A DNA stretch of 35,010 nucleotides from Planctomycetota bacterium. Its GTDB lineage: Bacteria; Planctomycetota; UBA11346. The notes beneath the pieces were generated by a model. The model was not told the origin of the DNA. It was given only the letters and a program-made list of their open reading frames with translations, and ran no database searches. A program made the position numbers and the translations under genes. Positions 1 to 7,451 of this stretch are shown piece by piece. The number at the start of each line of letters is the position of its first letter. The first letter of the stretch is position 1. The DNA lies in NCBI GenBank assembly GCA_027859175.1, contig JAQIBG010000359.1:1-35010 (forward strand). The letters run 5' to 3'.

Positions 1-1
1 G

Positions 2-1255
2 AGCGCGTGGATGCATCAGCACGCCGATGCGGTGAGCACGTGCTCGTATACCCGCGGCATGGGCCACGATCCGGCCGACAAACGCTTCCCGTTTTTCTCG
101 CAACTCGATGACAGCCCGCGCAGTAGTTGGGGCGTGCCGTGGTTTGAGCAGTCAACCGCGTTGAATAAGCCGCACTTCGTTTATGAAACGATGATTGCCA
201 ACACCACCAAGTACCGCGCCGAGTATCCCTATCGCGTGGCTGCCTTGGCGGCGATTCAGGGCTGGGATATCGTGTGTTGGCATACCTACCCGGGGCGTGA
301 TGTGTGGGCCGATGATCCCGAGGCCGATTGGCCCGACGAGATCGTGTACGGATTCGACTATTTCACGATCAAGGGTGACGAGGTGATGATCTCGGCCCTG
401 CGCGGCGCGAGTGAGATCTTCCGGCAAGGCTTGGTGCCCCCCGCGGCCGATCCGGTGCTATTTACCTTTGGTGCCGAGAGCTTGTACGATCCGGTGGGCA
501 TGGATTACGGAAAGGGCTACGGTCGTTTTGAAGACCGTTTCATCGGCACCTCCTATCGTTACGGAACCCGCGTTCACATCGACCCGGCCGCGCCCGGCGA
601 TAGCGCCACCAGTATTGGCGCTGATCCGCTCACCGCGCCCGAGCGGCATACGGTGCGGCCGAATGTGTTTGAGAGTTGCCCAACCTGCCCCCATCAGCAC
701 ATCCGCTACGATTGGTCGCGCGGTAATCTGGTGATGGACGCACCCGGCGTGGCCAGTTTCACCGGCTTCTTCGGCGAGTATGGCAGTGAGGTCATCGACT
801 TTGCTAACGGCGTGCGCTTCGACCAGATTACGGTTCACAATGAAGACGGCATTGCCTATCCGGTGACGCTAGACGAACGCTATGTGGCGATCACCCTCGC
901 CGCTCGTGATGGTGCCGCCCTGGCAGACTCGCGTGCCTTGTTGCTGAGCGCGGTCAGCACGGGCTTTAATCGCGGTTTTGAGCTGGATGTCACCCAGAGC
1001 AACCAGGGTCGTCAGACCGATGGGCCGAAGCCCTGTCCGCCGATGGAGCACTGGGGCGCGTGGATGGCGAATGCCGGCACCGGCCCGGCGGTGCTGGCGC
1101 GGGTTGGCGTGCGCGTAGTGGCGGCAGCCATCGAGGGCATGCGCTATGTGATGCGGGACTTTCAGGGGCGTGCGCTTACCGACGGCGTGGTTGGCGCGGA
1201 TGGACTGACCATCCCAGCACAGGCCAAGGTGTGCTGGGTTGAACTGACGCGCTGA
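2..1255 (+). CDS. Glycoside-hydrolase-like protein, C-terminal part (5' end outside window)
   Basis: The reading frame is open from the first bases of the window, so the N-terminus is missing; the ATG at 11 is probably internal. About 417 residues are visible. The first part reads like the end of a TIM-barrel glycoside hydrolase: HFVYET at about 4 kb-scale residue 60, followed by a Tyr/Arg/Glu segment and AIQGWDIVCWHTYPG, a pattern seen in clan GH-A-like enzymes where a Glu at the end of a strand is the nucleophile and QGWD lies on a late barrel strand. The remainder looks like one or two beta-sandwich domains. The substrate cannot be read from the sequence. It converges on the minus-strand gene ending at 1262 with only 6 bases between them. 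The gene is certain; the hydrolase assignment is by pattern and moderate. Confidence 0.72.
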   Translation, partial: SAWMHQHADAVSTCSYTRGMGHDPADKRFPFFSQLDDSPRSSWGVPWFEQSTALNKPHFVYETMIANTTKYRAEYPYRVAALAAIQGWDIVCWHTYPGRDVWADDPEADWPDEIVYGFDYFTIKGDEVMISALRGASEIFRQGLVPPAADPVLFTFGAESLYDPVGMDYGKGYGRFEDRFIGTSYRYGTRVHIDPAAPGDSATSIGADPLTAPERHTVRPNVFESCPTCPHQHIRYDWSRGNLVMDAPGVASFTGFFGEYGSEVIDFANGVRFDQITVHNEDGIAYPVTLDERYVAITLAARDGAALADSRALLLSAVSTGFNRGFELDVTQSNQGRQTDGPKPCPPMEHWGAWMANAGTGPAVLARVGVRVVAAAIEGMRYVMRDFQGRALTDGVVGADGLTIPAQAKVCWVELTR

Positions 1256-1261
1256 TTGCGC

Positions 1262-1702
1262 TTATTTGTCGTCGTCCTTGTTGTTGGTGATGAAAAGTTT
1301 CCAGCGTTCCAGCACCACGATAGCGGTTTGCACTTGTTGCTCGCCGCCGCTGTCGAGTGAATTGATCATGCTCACGCTCCAGCCGTTGGCGAGGAGTTGA
1401 TTGAGCTCGATCAGGCCTGAAACGGGTTTTGACAGGCGGCGGGCGAGATTGCGATCGCGTTCATCATGGCCAACGACTTCAAGGACCGCCCCTTGGAGTT
1501 GCTGAGCATCAAGCCGGATTGCGATGATGCGTTGTTGTCGTACCGCGAGGCCCTTGTCGCCCCAGGTGCGATAGCCCTCCAAGCGCAAGCCCTCGGCGAC
1601 GGCGCCGACCAACTTAGTGACCCGGTCGTCCGTATCGTTACTGGCCGCGGTTAATGGTGCTGCGAGAATGCCTGCGAGGAGTGCAGTGACGATTCGAGAC
1701 AT
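1262..1702 (-). CDS. Small secreted protein of unknown function
   Basis: A 146-residue protein starting with a typical Sec signal peptide (MSRIVTALLAGILAAPLTAAS, cleavage likely after about residue 20). The mature part is a mixed alpha/beta protein with regularly spaced hydrophobic residues and a very hydrophilic end (NNKDDDK). I do not recognise the family. The start is well supported by a GGAGGA Shine-Dalgarno sequence 8 bases upstream. The leader CCGGAGGACC before the start is nearly identical to the leader of the exported hydrolase that starts at 6423. The gene is divergent from the glycosyltransferase gene to its right, so the short region around 1703-1748 should contain promoters for one or both. 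Confidence 0.75.
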   Translation of the reverse strand: MSRIVTALLAGILAAPLTAASNDTDDRVTKLVGAVAEGLRLEGYRTWGDKGLAVRQQRIIAIRLDAQQLQGAVLEVVGHDERDRNLARRLSKPVSGLIELNQLLANGWSVSMINSLDSGGEQQVQTAIVVLERWKLFITNNKDDDK

Positions 1703-1748
1703 GGTAAGGTCCTCCGGTTTCGGGTCACAGGTTTCACGTCTGAACCAG

Positions 1749-2453
1749 GTGGTTCGTTGTGTTGGGATCCCCTACAAGGCTGTTGCCGTGGTGGTGCCGG
1801 TGCGCAACGAGGCGCGGCGCTTGCCGGCCCTGCTGAGACATCTGCAGGCTTGTCCGGGCATAACTGAACTCATCGTGGTGGATGGCGGCAGCGACGACGA
1901 CAGTTGTGCGGTGGCGCAGGCCTTGGGCGCCCGGGTGGTATTGGCGCCGCGCGCTGGGCGCGGCGTGCAGCTCGATCTGGGGGCGCGGGCAGCGCGGGCG
2001 CCAGCGGTTTTGTTTGTGCATGCCGACACCGTTCTGCCGCACGATGCCGCGCGGCGCATTGCCGCTGCCTTGGCCGATCCCCGGTGCGCGGGTGGCGCGT
2101 TTCGCCGGCGCTTCGTGCCGAGCGATTGGTGGCTGGCGCTGACCACACGTTTGGGCGACCTACGCGTTGCCTTCACTGGGATCAGTTTTGGTGACCAAGC
2201 GCAGTTTGTGCGCCGCAGTGCGTACCTGGCCAGTGGTGGCTTTCGCGATCTCGACCGCGCCGAAGACATGGATTTGGCCCGCCGCCTACGGGCTCTGGGG
2301 CAGATGCGTTTGCTTGGTCCGCCGGTGCGCTCATCGGCGCGGCGCTTCGCGCGCGGTAGCCTTGGCACCAGTTTGCGCGATGCTTGGTTGACCCTGCGGC
2401 TGTGGCGGCAAACGGCGCCTCAGTCTTGCGCCACACCCGCTACTGAATCGTGA
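1749..2453 (+). CDS. Family 2 glycosyltransferase, TIGR04283-like
   Basis: About 234 residues with the GT-A fold signature of TIGR04283 (transferase 2 of the rSAM/selenodomain-associated type). Visible landmarks are VVVPVRNEARRLPALL, LIVVDGGSDDDS (nucleotide-sugar binding), the GRGVQLDLGA segment, VLFVHADTVLP (the DXD-like HAD metal site), GISFGDQAQFVRR, and GFRDLDRAEDMDLARRLR with the acidic ED pair expected for the catalytic base. It should be cytosolic and transfer a sugar to an unknown acceptor. The start is uncertain: GTG at 1749 gives a length normal for the family, while ATG at 1701 would overlap the divergent gene by two bases and add 16 atypical residues. Its 3' end overlaps the convergent fecR-like gene by 14 bases. 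Confidence 0.85.
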   Translation: MVRCVGIPYKAVAVVVPVRNEARRLPALLRHLQACPGITELIVVDGGSDDDSCAVAQALGARVVLAPRAGRGVQLDLGARAARAPAVLFVHADTVLPHDAARRIAAALADPRCAGGAFRRRFVPSDWWLALTTRLGDLRVAFTGISFGDQAQFVRRSAYLASGGFRDLDRAEDMDLARRLRALGQMRLLGPPVRSSARRFARGSLGTSLRDAWLTLRLWRQTAPQSCATPATES

Positions 2454-3729
2454 CCCGAAGCGTTCGCTCTGGCCCAGCGGCGCCGTCGTTGTCATAGGGT
2501 GTCACCACAAAGCGATGCGAGCCTGGGCTGAGCTTGACGGGATAGAAGCTGGCCGTGTCGGCTTGTGTGGTTGCAGGATTGCCGAGCAGGGCGAAGGGGG
2601 GATTGCGCTCCCAGCTGTCATCTTGCTGGTCGAGACTGACCCGCATCGCGCTCACGCTGGGGCTGGTGCGGGCGACGATGGCGACTTGCTGGGTTTGATC
2701 GATGCTGTCGCCATCGCGAAGCGCGTGGCGACCAGGCAGCGGCGTGCCCGAAATGGCATCAACCAGACTGAAACCAAAGATGCGCGGTTGCGCGTCGGCC
2801 GTGGCGAGGCCTTCGTCGCCGGCTCCAAGCACGCGGGTTTCCGTGTTGCTGGCAAAGCGCACGCGGCCTTCCTCAACCCTGGCCCAGCTGTGGTAGGGTC
2901 CGGCTTCGAGTACAAAGCGGGTACCGATGACGCTGATATCGGCCAGGGGCATGGCGACCGTGAAGGGCGCAGCCTTTTGCGGGCTGACCACGTAGCTGGC
3001 CAGACCACGCTCGAGTTTCAGGGCTGTGGCGGGGTGTAGCGCGCTGAGGGTGAGCGTGGTGCCAGGGGCTAAGGTTACTGTGCTCCCGTCTGCGCTTTGA
3101 CAGACGCTTGGCTGCTGCCCGGTTACCAGCGTGTCGCCGGGCTGGAGAGCAGCGCCGGCAGTGAGGGCGGCGGCTGCGTTGGTGGTGGCGTCGCCGGCTT
3201 TGATGACGATGAAGCTGTGGGCGGGGCTTGGCTCGGGGTTGGTGGACGGAGCCGGGTCTGGCGTCGCCAGCTGGCGTGGCGCTGCGGGTTCGTTGCCGCT
3301 TGGCCGTGGCGTGCCGGCGTGATTGAGCACCAAGGCGCCAAGGGCGAGGGCAGCCAGGAACAGCGCAGCGAGCCCTAATGGGAGCATGGCCGTGGTGCGT
3401 GGCCGCGAGCGACGGGCGCTGCGGCGACGACCAGACTGTCCGGGGCGTCGTGGCCCCTTGGTCTGGCTGCGTTCGCCGCTGGGGCGCATGGCTGCCCCCG
3501 GCATCGGGATCCCTGGAACGGTGACCGTGTGCGGGGTAGCGTCGGCCGCGAGATTCTGTTCGCGCTCAGCGCCAAGGATGCGACGCAGGCGCGCCTCCAG
3601 GCGTGCTTGCCGCGCTAGCGCCTGCGCCAGTGCGGGATTGGTGGCGAGTTCCTGCTCGAAGGCGGCGGCCTCCTCGGCTGGCATCGCGCCCTCAAGGAAG
3701 CGCGCGGCACGTTCGGCGAGGGCATTCAT
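2440..3729 (-). CDS. FecR-like transmembrane anti-sigma factor with outer Ig-like domain
   Basis: A 429-residue protein predicted to hold the ECF sigma factor encoded immediately upstream. Residues 1-55 resemble the helical anti-sigma N-terminus (LAERAARFLEG, then an alternating Ala/Leu/Arg helix). A basic Arg/Ser/Pro stretch leads into one transmembrane helix at about 112-135. A FecR domain follows at about 175-300 (GDTLVTG, DGSTVTLAPGTTL, LERGLASYVV, ISVIGTRFVLE, VEEGRVRF). The last 110 residues form an Ig-like domain clearly similar to the two repeats of the neighbouring hydrolase protein. ATG at 3729 is chosen because it overlaps the sigma stop codon as ATGA, giving translational coupling; a longer frame to 3765 lies wholly within the sigma gene. 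Orientation would be N-terminus in the cytosol, FecR and Ig-like parts outside. Confidence 0.85.
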   Translation of the reverse strand: MNALAERAARFLEGAMPAEEAAAFEQELATNPALAQALARQARLEARLRRILGAEREQNLAADATPHTVTVPGIPMPGAAMRPSGERSQTKGPRRPGQSGRRRSARRSRPRTTAMLPLGLAALFLAALALGALVLNHAGTPRPSGNEPAAPRQLATPDPAPSTNPEPSPAHSFIVIKAGDATTNAAAALTAGAALQPGDTLVTGQQPSVCQSADGSTVTLAPGTTLTLSALHPATALKLERGLASYVVSPQKAAPFTVAMPLADISVIGTRFVLEAGPYHSWARVEEGRVRFASNTETRVLGAGDEGLATADAQPRIFGFSLVDAISGTPLPGRHALRDGDSIDQTQQVAIVARTSPSVSAMRVSLDQQDDSWERNPPFALLGNPATTQADTASFYPVKLSPGSHRFVVTPYDNDGAAGPERTLRVTIQ

Positions 3730-4247
3730 GGCGCACCGTCCGCACGCAGGCGCTGGACGATGCACTCCTGCAAGGCGCCGCGCAGGCGTGACAGCTGTTT
3801 GGTGACGGCGGCAACGCTGCGGTTGAGGGCTTGCGCAATGCGACCGATCGGCCGTGATTCACCGTAGCGCCACGCCAGCAGCCGGCGCGAGGGTGCGGGC
3901 AGTTGACTCAAGCAGGCTTCGAGGGCCGCGAGCTCGTCGGCGCCTTGGTCGTCGTCGGCTTCGAAGGCACAGTCGATGGCGTCGAGCGCGCTTTGGTCCA
4001 TCTGTACCAAGCGCCGTCGTTCACGGAAATGTTTGAGTGCCAAGTTGCGGGCGATGCCGCGGGCCCAGGGCGCGAAGGCGCGCTCCGGGTCAAAGTCCCC
4101 GAAGCGCTCCCATAAAACCACGGCGGTACGCTGAAACAGCTCGTCGGCATCAGCCCAGCTGCGCACCAGGCTCAGGCAATAGGCCTGTAGGTCATCGCGG
4201 ATCCGCAGCAACTGTCGCAGGTACTCGTCGTGGTCTTTATCCATCAT
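3726..4247 (-). CDS. ECF-type RNA polymerase sigma factor
   Basis: A 173-residue sigma-70 factor of the extracytoplasmic function type. Region 2 is seen at about residues 12-80 (ADELFQRTAVVLWERF, then FAPWARGIARNLALKHFRERRR, the core-binding and -10 recognition helices). Region 4 is at about 112-165 (LPAPSRRLLAWRYGESRPIGRIAQALNRS, a helix-turn-helix, then VTKQLSRLRGALQECI). The style resembles the Rhodopirellula/Verrucomicrobium ECF group, as far as I can judge by eye. It begins 10 bases after the stop of the exported hydrolase gene and overlaps the anti-sigma gene by four bases, so hydrolase, sigma and anti-sigma genes probably form one transcript. Two adjacent ATG codons (4247 and 4244) could serve as start. 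Confidence 0.92.
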   Translation of the reverse strand: MMDKDHDEYLRQLLRIRDDLQAYCLSLVRSWADADELFQRTAVVLWERFGDFDPERAFAPWARGIARNLALKHFRERRRLVQMDQSALDAIDCAFEADDDQGADELAALEACLSQLPAPSRRLLAWRYGESRPIGRIAQALNRSVAAVTKQLSRLRGALQECIVQRLRADGAP

Positions 4248-4257
4248 GCCGTCCGCG

Positions 4258-6423
4258 TCAGTTACTCGGGGCGGGCAGCGCGGTTACGCTGATCGCGTTG
4301 AGTTTGGCGTTGCTGCCGTCCGCTGCCTGGGTGATGGTCAGCATGCCATCGCTGACTTCTACCACCACGTCGAACTGGTCGAAGTGGTCCATGCCGTCGG
4401 TGTCGCTGAGCGTGGTCCCTTCGATCGAAAGGCTGTTGATCTGATCGGTGTAGGATGGATCGCCGCACAGCACGCTCACGTCGTAGACGCCATTGGTGAG
4501 CTCCAGGTTCCAGGTGGCAATACCGTTCTTATTGAGGTGGATCAGGGTATCGCGGACCTGATCATCATCGGCCTGACGCTCGCGCGTGCTGTCGTTGGCG
4601 CTGGTCCATCCGTAACGCAGGCCGCCAGTGCGGTCGCCAAACACGGCGCCGCTGTCGGTCACATAGCCTGCCGGCACGCTCGCGCCACTCGGCTGAAAGT
4701 TCACCATCACGGTCTCCGCTTCGATGCTGAAGTGGAGGGTGGTGGTGGGGCCGGCGGCGCCGCCCGCGCTATTGGCGCTATAGGCAGTCAGCGTGAGTTG
4801 GTGTTCGCCGTCGGCTAAGGTGCCGGCGGAAAAGTTGCCTCCGGTATCGCCAAACAAAGCGTAGGGCGCGTTGTTTTCGATCTGGATATGCGCGCCGTCA
4901 TCAAGGTTCATGAGCACGCTCTCCGACTGCGCGTTGAGAGTGACCTCGATTGCGAGTTGATCGCTGAGTTGCGCGCGCTGCACAGTGCTGCCGTCGCTGA
5001 GGCTGGTGATGCGACTGTTGGTGCTGGCGTTAACGAGGTAGACGCCGGTGACCGCAGGGCCGCTCGGGGCCGTGGCCACAACGGTAAAATGGATGTCGTG
5101 ACTGGTCCCCTTGGTGCCGCTGGCGTTATCGCCGGCGTAGGGGGTCACAACTAAGTGATGGTCACCGAGACTGGGAGTCCACGGCGTGTAGGTGCCGTTG
5201 CTGTCACCGAACAGCGCATAGGGCGCGTTATTTTCCTGCTGAATGTGTTCACCTTGGTTGAGGTCAAACACCACGCTGTCAGTATTGCTGGTGGTGGCGA
5301 CAATGCTGAGTTCCGACCCGAGCAAGCTCAAGGCCACCGTGTCGCCGTCAGACAAGGATCCGAGATCGGCACCGGTGTCTGGGTTGATAAGGCGCAGGCT
5401 TTGGATTTCGGGGTCATCGGTCGTGGGCGGATCAATCGGGGGCGTGCCGGGCTCGTAGGCACCGTAGCGATTGTGCAGGTGCTCGAGCCACCAGCGCACG
5501 CCGGGTGCAGCGCTGCTGCCATCGCCGCCGGGTTCGTTGTTGGGGCCATAGGGCGGCACGCATTGCAGCCAGGTAGAGGCGCAGAAATAGCCATCGTAAT
5601 CATCGATGTCGCGGTTGGAGTTGTTGATCTGGTTGGCTTTCATGTCGGCGTTATAGATGCCGATATTGATATAATTATACAGGCCGCTGGTTTTCGAGTA
5701 GCTGCCCCAGTAGCCGCCCGGCGCGTTGGTGGGCGTTCCTTCAGATTCAAACCAGGGCTTGCCGCTCACCTTGGTACCAAAGTGGAAGGTCAGATCGGCA
5801 TTGCTGGGTACGGCCCAGCTGCCGTTGTAGCCGATAATCGCGTCGGTGTTCACGGCGTGGCCGGCATCGATGACCTTCTTGATGTCCCAACTTGTGGCGC
5901 GCTCCGCCATGCCTTCGTTGTCGGGGTCGAAGATCACGTTGCGATAGCCGCGTTCGGTGACGAAGCGAACGGTGTTGGCCACGGCGCGTTCGGCGTCGGC
6001 TTGGCCCCAGGCGCCGAGGTCTTGTTTGGCCTCGGAGGTCGACCAGTACAGGCAGCCGATCAAGAGCACCATGCGCTCGCGATCAGCGGCCTCAAGGACG
6101 CGCGCCAGACGCGCCGAGTAGGTGGGATTCAGGCTGGCGTCGGGCAGATAGCCTTTGATGTCACCGAAGCGCGAGCCCATCACGAACACGCTGAAGGCAT
6201 TGATGCCGTAGCTTTTGAATACCGGCAGGTTGGCGATCAGTTCGTCGGTCTCAGCATCGCTGAACAGGGCGTTTGAGAGCCGTAGGCCCTTGAGTTTGAC
6301 GGCTTGGTTGTCGAGGTAGATGTCGGCGCCGCGGATGTCGACTATGGTGCCGGGCGTGGCGCCGGGTTCGGCGGCGAACAGGCCGCACGCGAGGCAGAGT
6401 GTGAGTAGAAGCAGGATGTGCAT
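4258..6423 (-). CDS. Exported glycoside-hydrolase-like protein with two Ig-like repeats and a malectin-like C-terminus
   Basis: A 721-residue exported protein. It has a signal peptide (residues 1-18, ending CGLFAAEP). Residues 20-320 look like a GH-A-type barrel: FKSYGINAFSVFVMG, then IFDPDNEGMAE, where the Glu after Asn fits the acid/base position, and KPWFESEGTP, where a Glu fits the nucleophile. Two Ig-like repeats follow at about 345-450 and 455-565, both containing NNAPYALFGD and an H-x-L-x-(V/L)-T-x-Y strand. The last 150 residues (VNFQPSGASVPAGY, VFGDR, YGWTS, GVYDVSVLCGDPS, LNAISV) resemble a malectin-like carbohydrate-binding domain common in planctomycete and verrucomicrobial exported proteins. 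Start supported by GGAGGA 8 bases upstream. It is the first gene of the sigma/anti-sigma unit. Enzyme activity is inferred, the substrate unknown. Confidence 0.82.
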   Translation of the reverse strand: MHILLLLTLCLACGLFAAEPGATPGTIVDIRGADIYLDNQAVKLKGLRLSNALFSDAETDELIANLPVFKSYGINAFSVFVMGSRFGDIKGYLPDASLNPTYSARLARVLEAADRERMVLLIGCLYWSTSEAKQDLGAWGQADAERAVANTVRFVTERGYRNVIFDPDNEGMAERATSWDIKKVIDAGHAVNTDAIIGYNGSWAVPSNADLTFHFGTKVSGKPWFESEGTPTNAPGGYWGSYSKTSGLYNYINIGIYNADMKANQINNSNRDIDDYDGYFCASTWLQCVPPYGPNNEPGGDGSSAAPGVRWWLEHLHNRYGAYEPGTPPIDPPTTDDPEIQSLRLINPDTGADLGSLSDGDTVALSLLGSELSIVATTSNTDSVVFDLNQGEHIQQENNAPYALFGDSNGTYTPWTPSLGDHHLVVTPYAGDNASGTKGTSHDIHFTVVATAPSGPAVTGVYLVNASTNSRITSLSDGSTVQRAQLSDQLAIEVTLNAQSESVLMNLDDGAHIQIENNAPYALFGDTGGNFSAGTLADGEHQLTLTAYSANSAGGAAGPTTTLHFSIEAETVMVNFQPSGASVPAGYVTDSGAVFGDRTGGLRYGWTSANDSTRERQADDDQVRDTLIHLNKNGIATWNLELTNGVYDVSVLCGDPSYTDQINSLSIEGTTLSDTDGMDHFDQFDVVVEVSDGMLTITQAADGSNAKLNAISVTALPAPSN

Positions 6424-6428
6424 GGGAA

Positions 6429-6460
6429 GGGTCCTCCGGAAGCCGTTACCGGACGGACCC
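6429..6460 (-). promoter_or_regulatory. Inverted repeat that contains the Shine-Dalgarno site of the exported hydrolase gene
   Basis: On the minus strand GGGTCCGTCCGG is followed by a 9-base loop and then CCGGAGGACCC, which pairs with it over 11 base pairs with one bulged base. The 3' arm contains the GGAGGA ribosome binding site of the gene starting at 6423. In the folded mRNA the site would be hidden, which suggests control of translation. The structure is seen directly; the regulatory role is inferred. Confidence 0.5.
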
Positions 6461-6545
6461 TTAACCTGACCTGCTTTGTGCCCACCTTAGGCGGGTGTAT
6501 CAGACGATGTGCCCTCACGGGCTGTCTAAGCGCAGGTGGGGACTG

Positions 6546-7451
6546 CTAATTACGTGCCAGGAATTCTTCGGCGGGTTCACCCGCGTGAATCGCAGTGATG
6601 GCATTGCGGATCAAATCACAGCGTTGCCGTTCGGCAGCTTCAATGGCCTGCTGGAGGTCGAGCAGGATCTGGTCAAGCTCGTTGCGGGGGATCGGGCGGC
6701 CGAGCAGGGCGAGGCCGGCTTGTAGCAGGGGGTGCGGTGCATCCTCGGCCACCTGAGCGACCGCTTCCTGGCCGTGACGGCTGGCGAGGCCGATGATTTG
6801 GGCCAAGTGCATCCGGAGGGCCGCGATGTCTTCATCTGCCGCCGCGGCTTGTTCAGGCGCGGGGGCGCTCTCGTCGCTGATCACCGTGGCACTGGTGTGG
6901 CCGCCGCCCACACCAAACGACACGCTCGGGCTCAGATGCAATTGCGGCTGGGCGCCGACAATCGGATTGCCCTTGGCGGGCGTGGGGCACTGCTCGGCGC
7001 CGTCGGCAAGGTCGGGCTCGGGGGCATCTTGCGGTTCGAGGTCGGCTTCGCTGATCACGCCCTCGGCGGCTAGGGCATTGGCGAGTGCTACCAGCCGTTT
7101 GGCGGCGTCGGCGCGCAATGCACCGGTGGGGGTGCCCAGCTGCATCGCATTGTCGACCACCCAATGCCGGCTTTGTTGATCGAGGGGCGCGAGCAGCCAG
7201 CGCCGCAGGTGTTCATCAGGGTCGGCCGCGATGGTTACCACCACGTCGTCGGGCGCGGCGCGGTCGAGGACAATGGCGCCTGCGCGTTCGTTGAGCTTGG
7301 TCACCGCCGCAAGATCGGCGAAACGGATATGCTCGGGTTCGGGTGGCGGGGGCGCTTGCTTGGGCGCCAGCACTTCCTGACGCGGGGCTGGCTTGGGCTC
7401 GTCGCTCCGCGAGTTGTCGGCGATCTCATTGATCAGCTTATTGAGGTCCAT
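6546..7451 (-). CDS. Unknown cytosolic protein, last gene of the kinase operon
   Basis: A 301-residue protein that I do not recognise. It starts at the ATG at 7451 (MDLNKLINEIADN), preceded by GGAG, and overlaps the end of the large kinase gene by 14 bases; the frame extends further upstream only as a shadow of the kinase. There is no signal peptide or membrane segment. Visible parts are a Pro/Glu-rich linker at about 20-50, an alpha/beta section with DDVVVTIAADPDEHLRRWLLAPLD at about 75-100, an Ala-rich helical section to about 140, an Asp/Pro-rich linker, and a C-terminal helical bundle from about 225 (HLAQIIGLASRHG, LLQAGLALLG, LDQILLDLQQAIEAAERQR). The tight coupling suggests a partner or substrate of the kinase. 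It has no recognisable TssA or phosphatase motifs. Confidence 0.78.
   Translation of the reverse strand: MDLNKLINEIADNSRSDEPKPAPRQEVLAPKQAPPPPEPEHIRFADLAAVTKLNERAGAIVLDRAAPDDVVVTIAADPDEHLRRWLLAPLDQQSRHWVVDNAMQLGTPTGALRADAAKRLVALANALAAEGVISEADLEPQDAPEPDLADGAEQCPTPAKGNPIVGAQPQLHLSPSVSFGVGGGHTSATVISDESAPAPEQAAAADEDIAALRMHLAQIIGLASRHGQEAVAQVAEDAPHPLLQAGLALLGRPIPRNELDQILLDLQQAIEAAERQRCDLIRNAITAIHAGEPAEEFLARN

Noticed and set aside
5155-6276. A 373-residue plus-strand open frame
   Set aside because: It is antisense to the exported hydrolase gene, which has signal peptide, domains and ribosome binding site.
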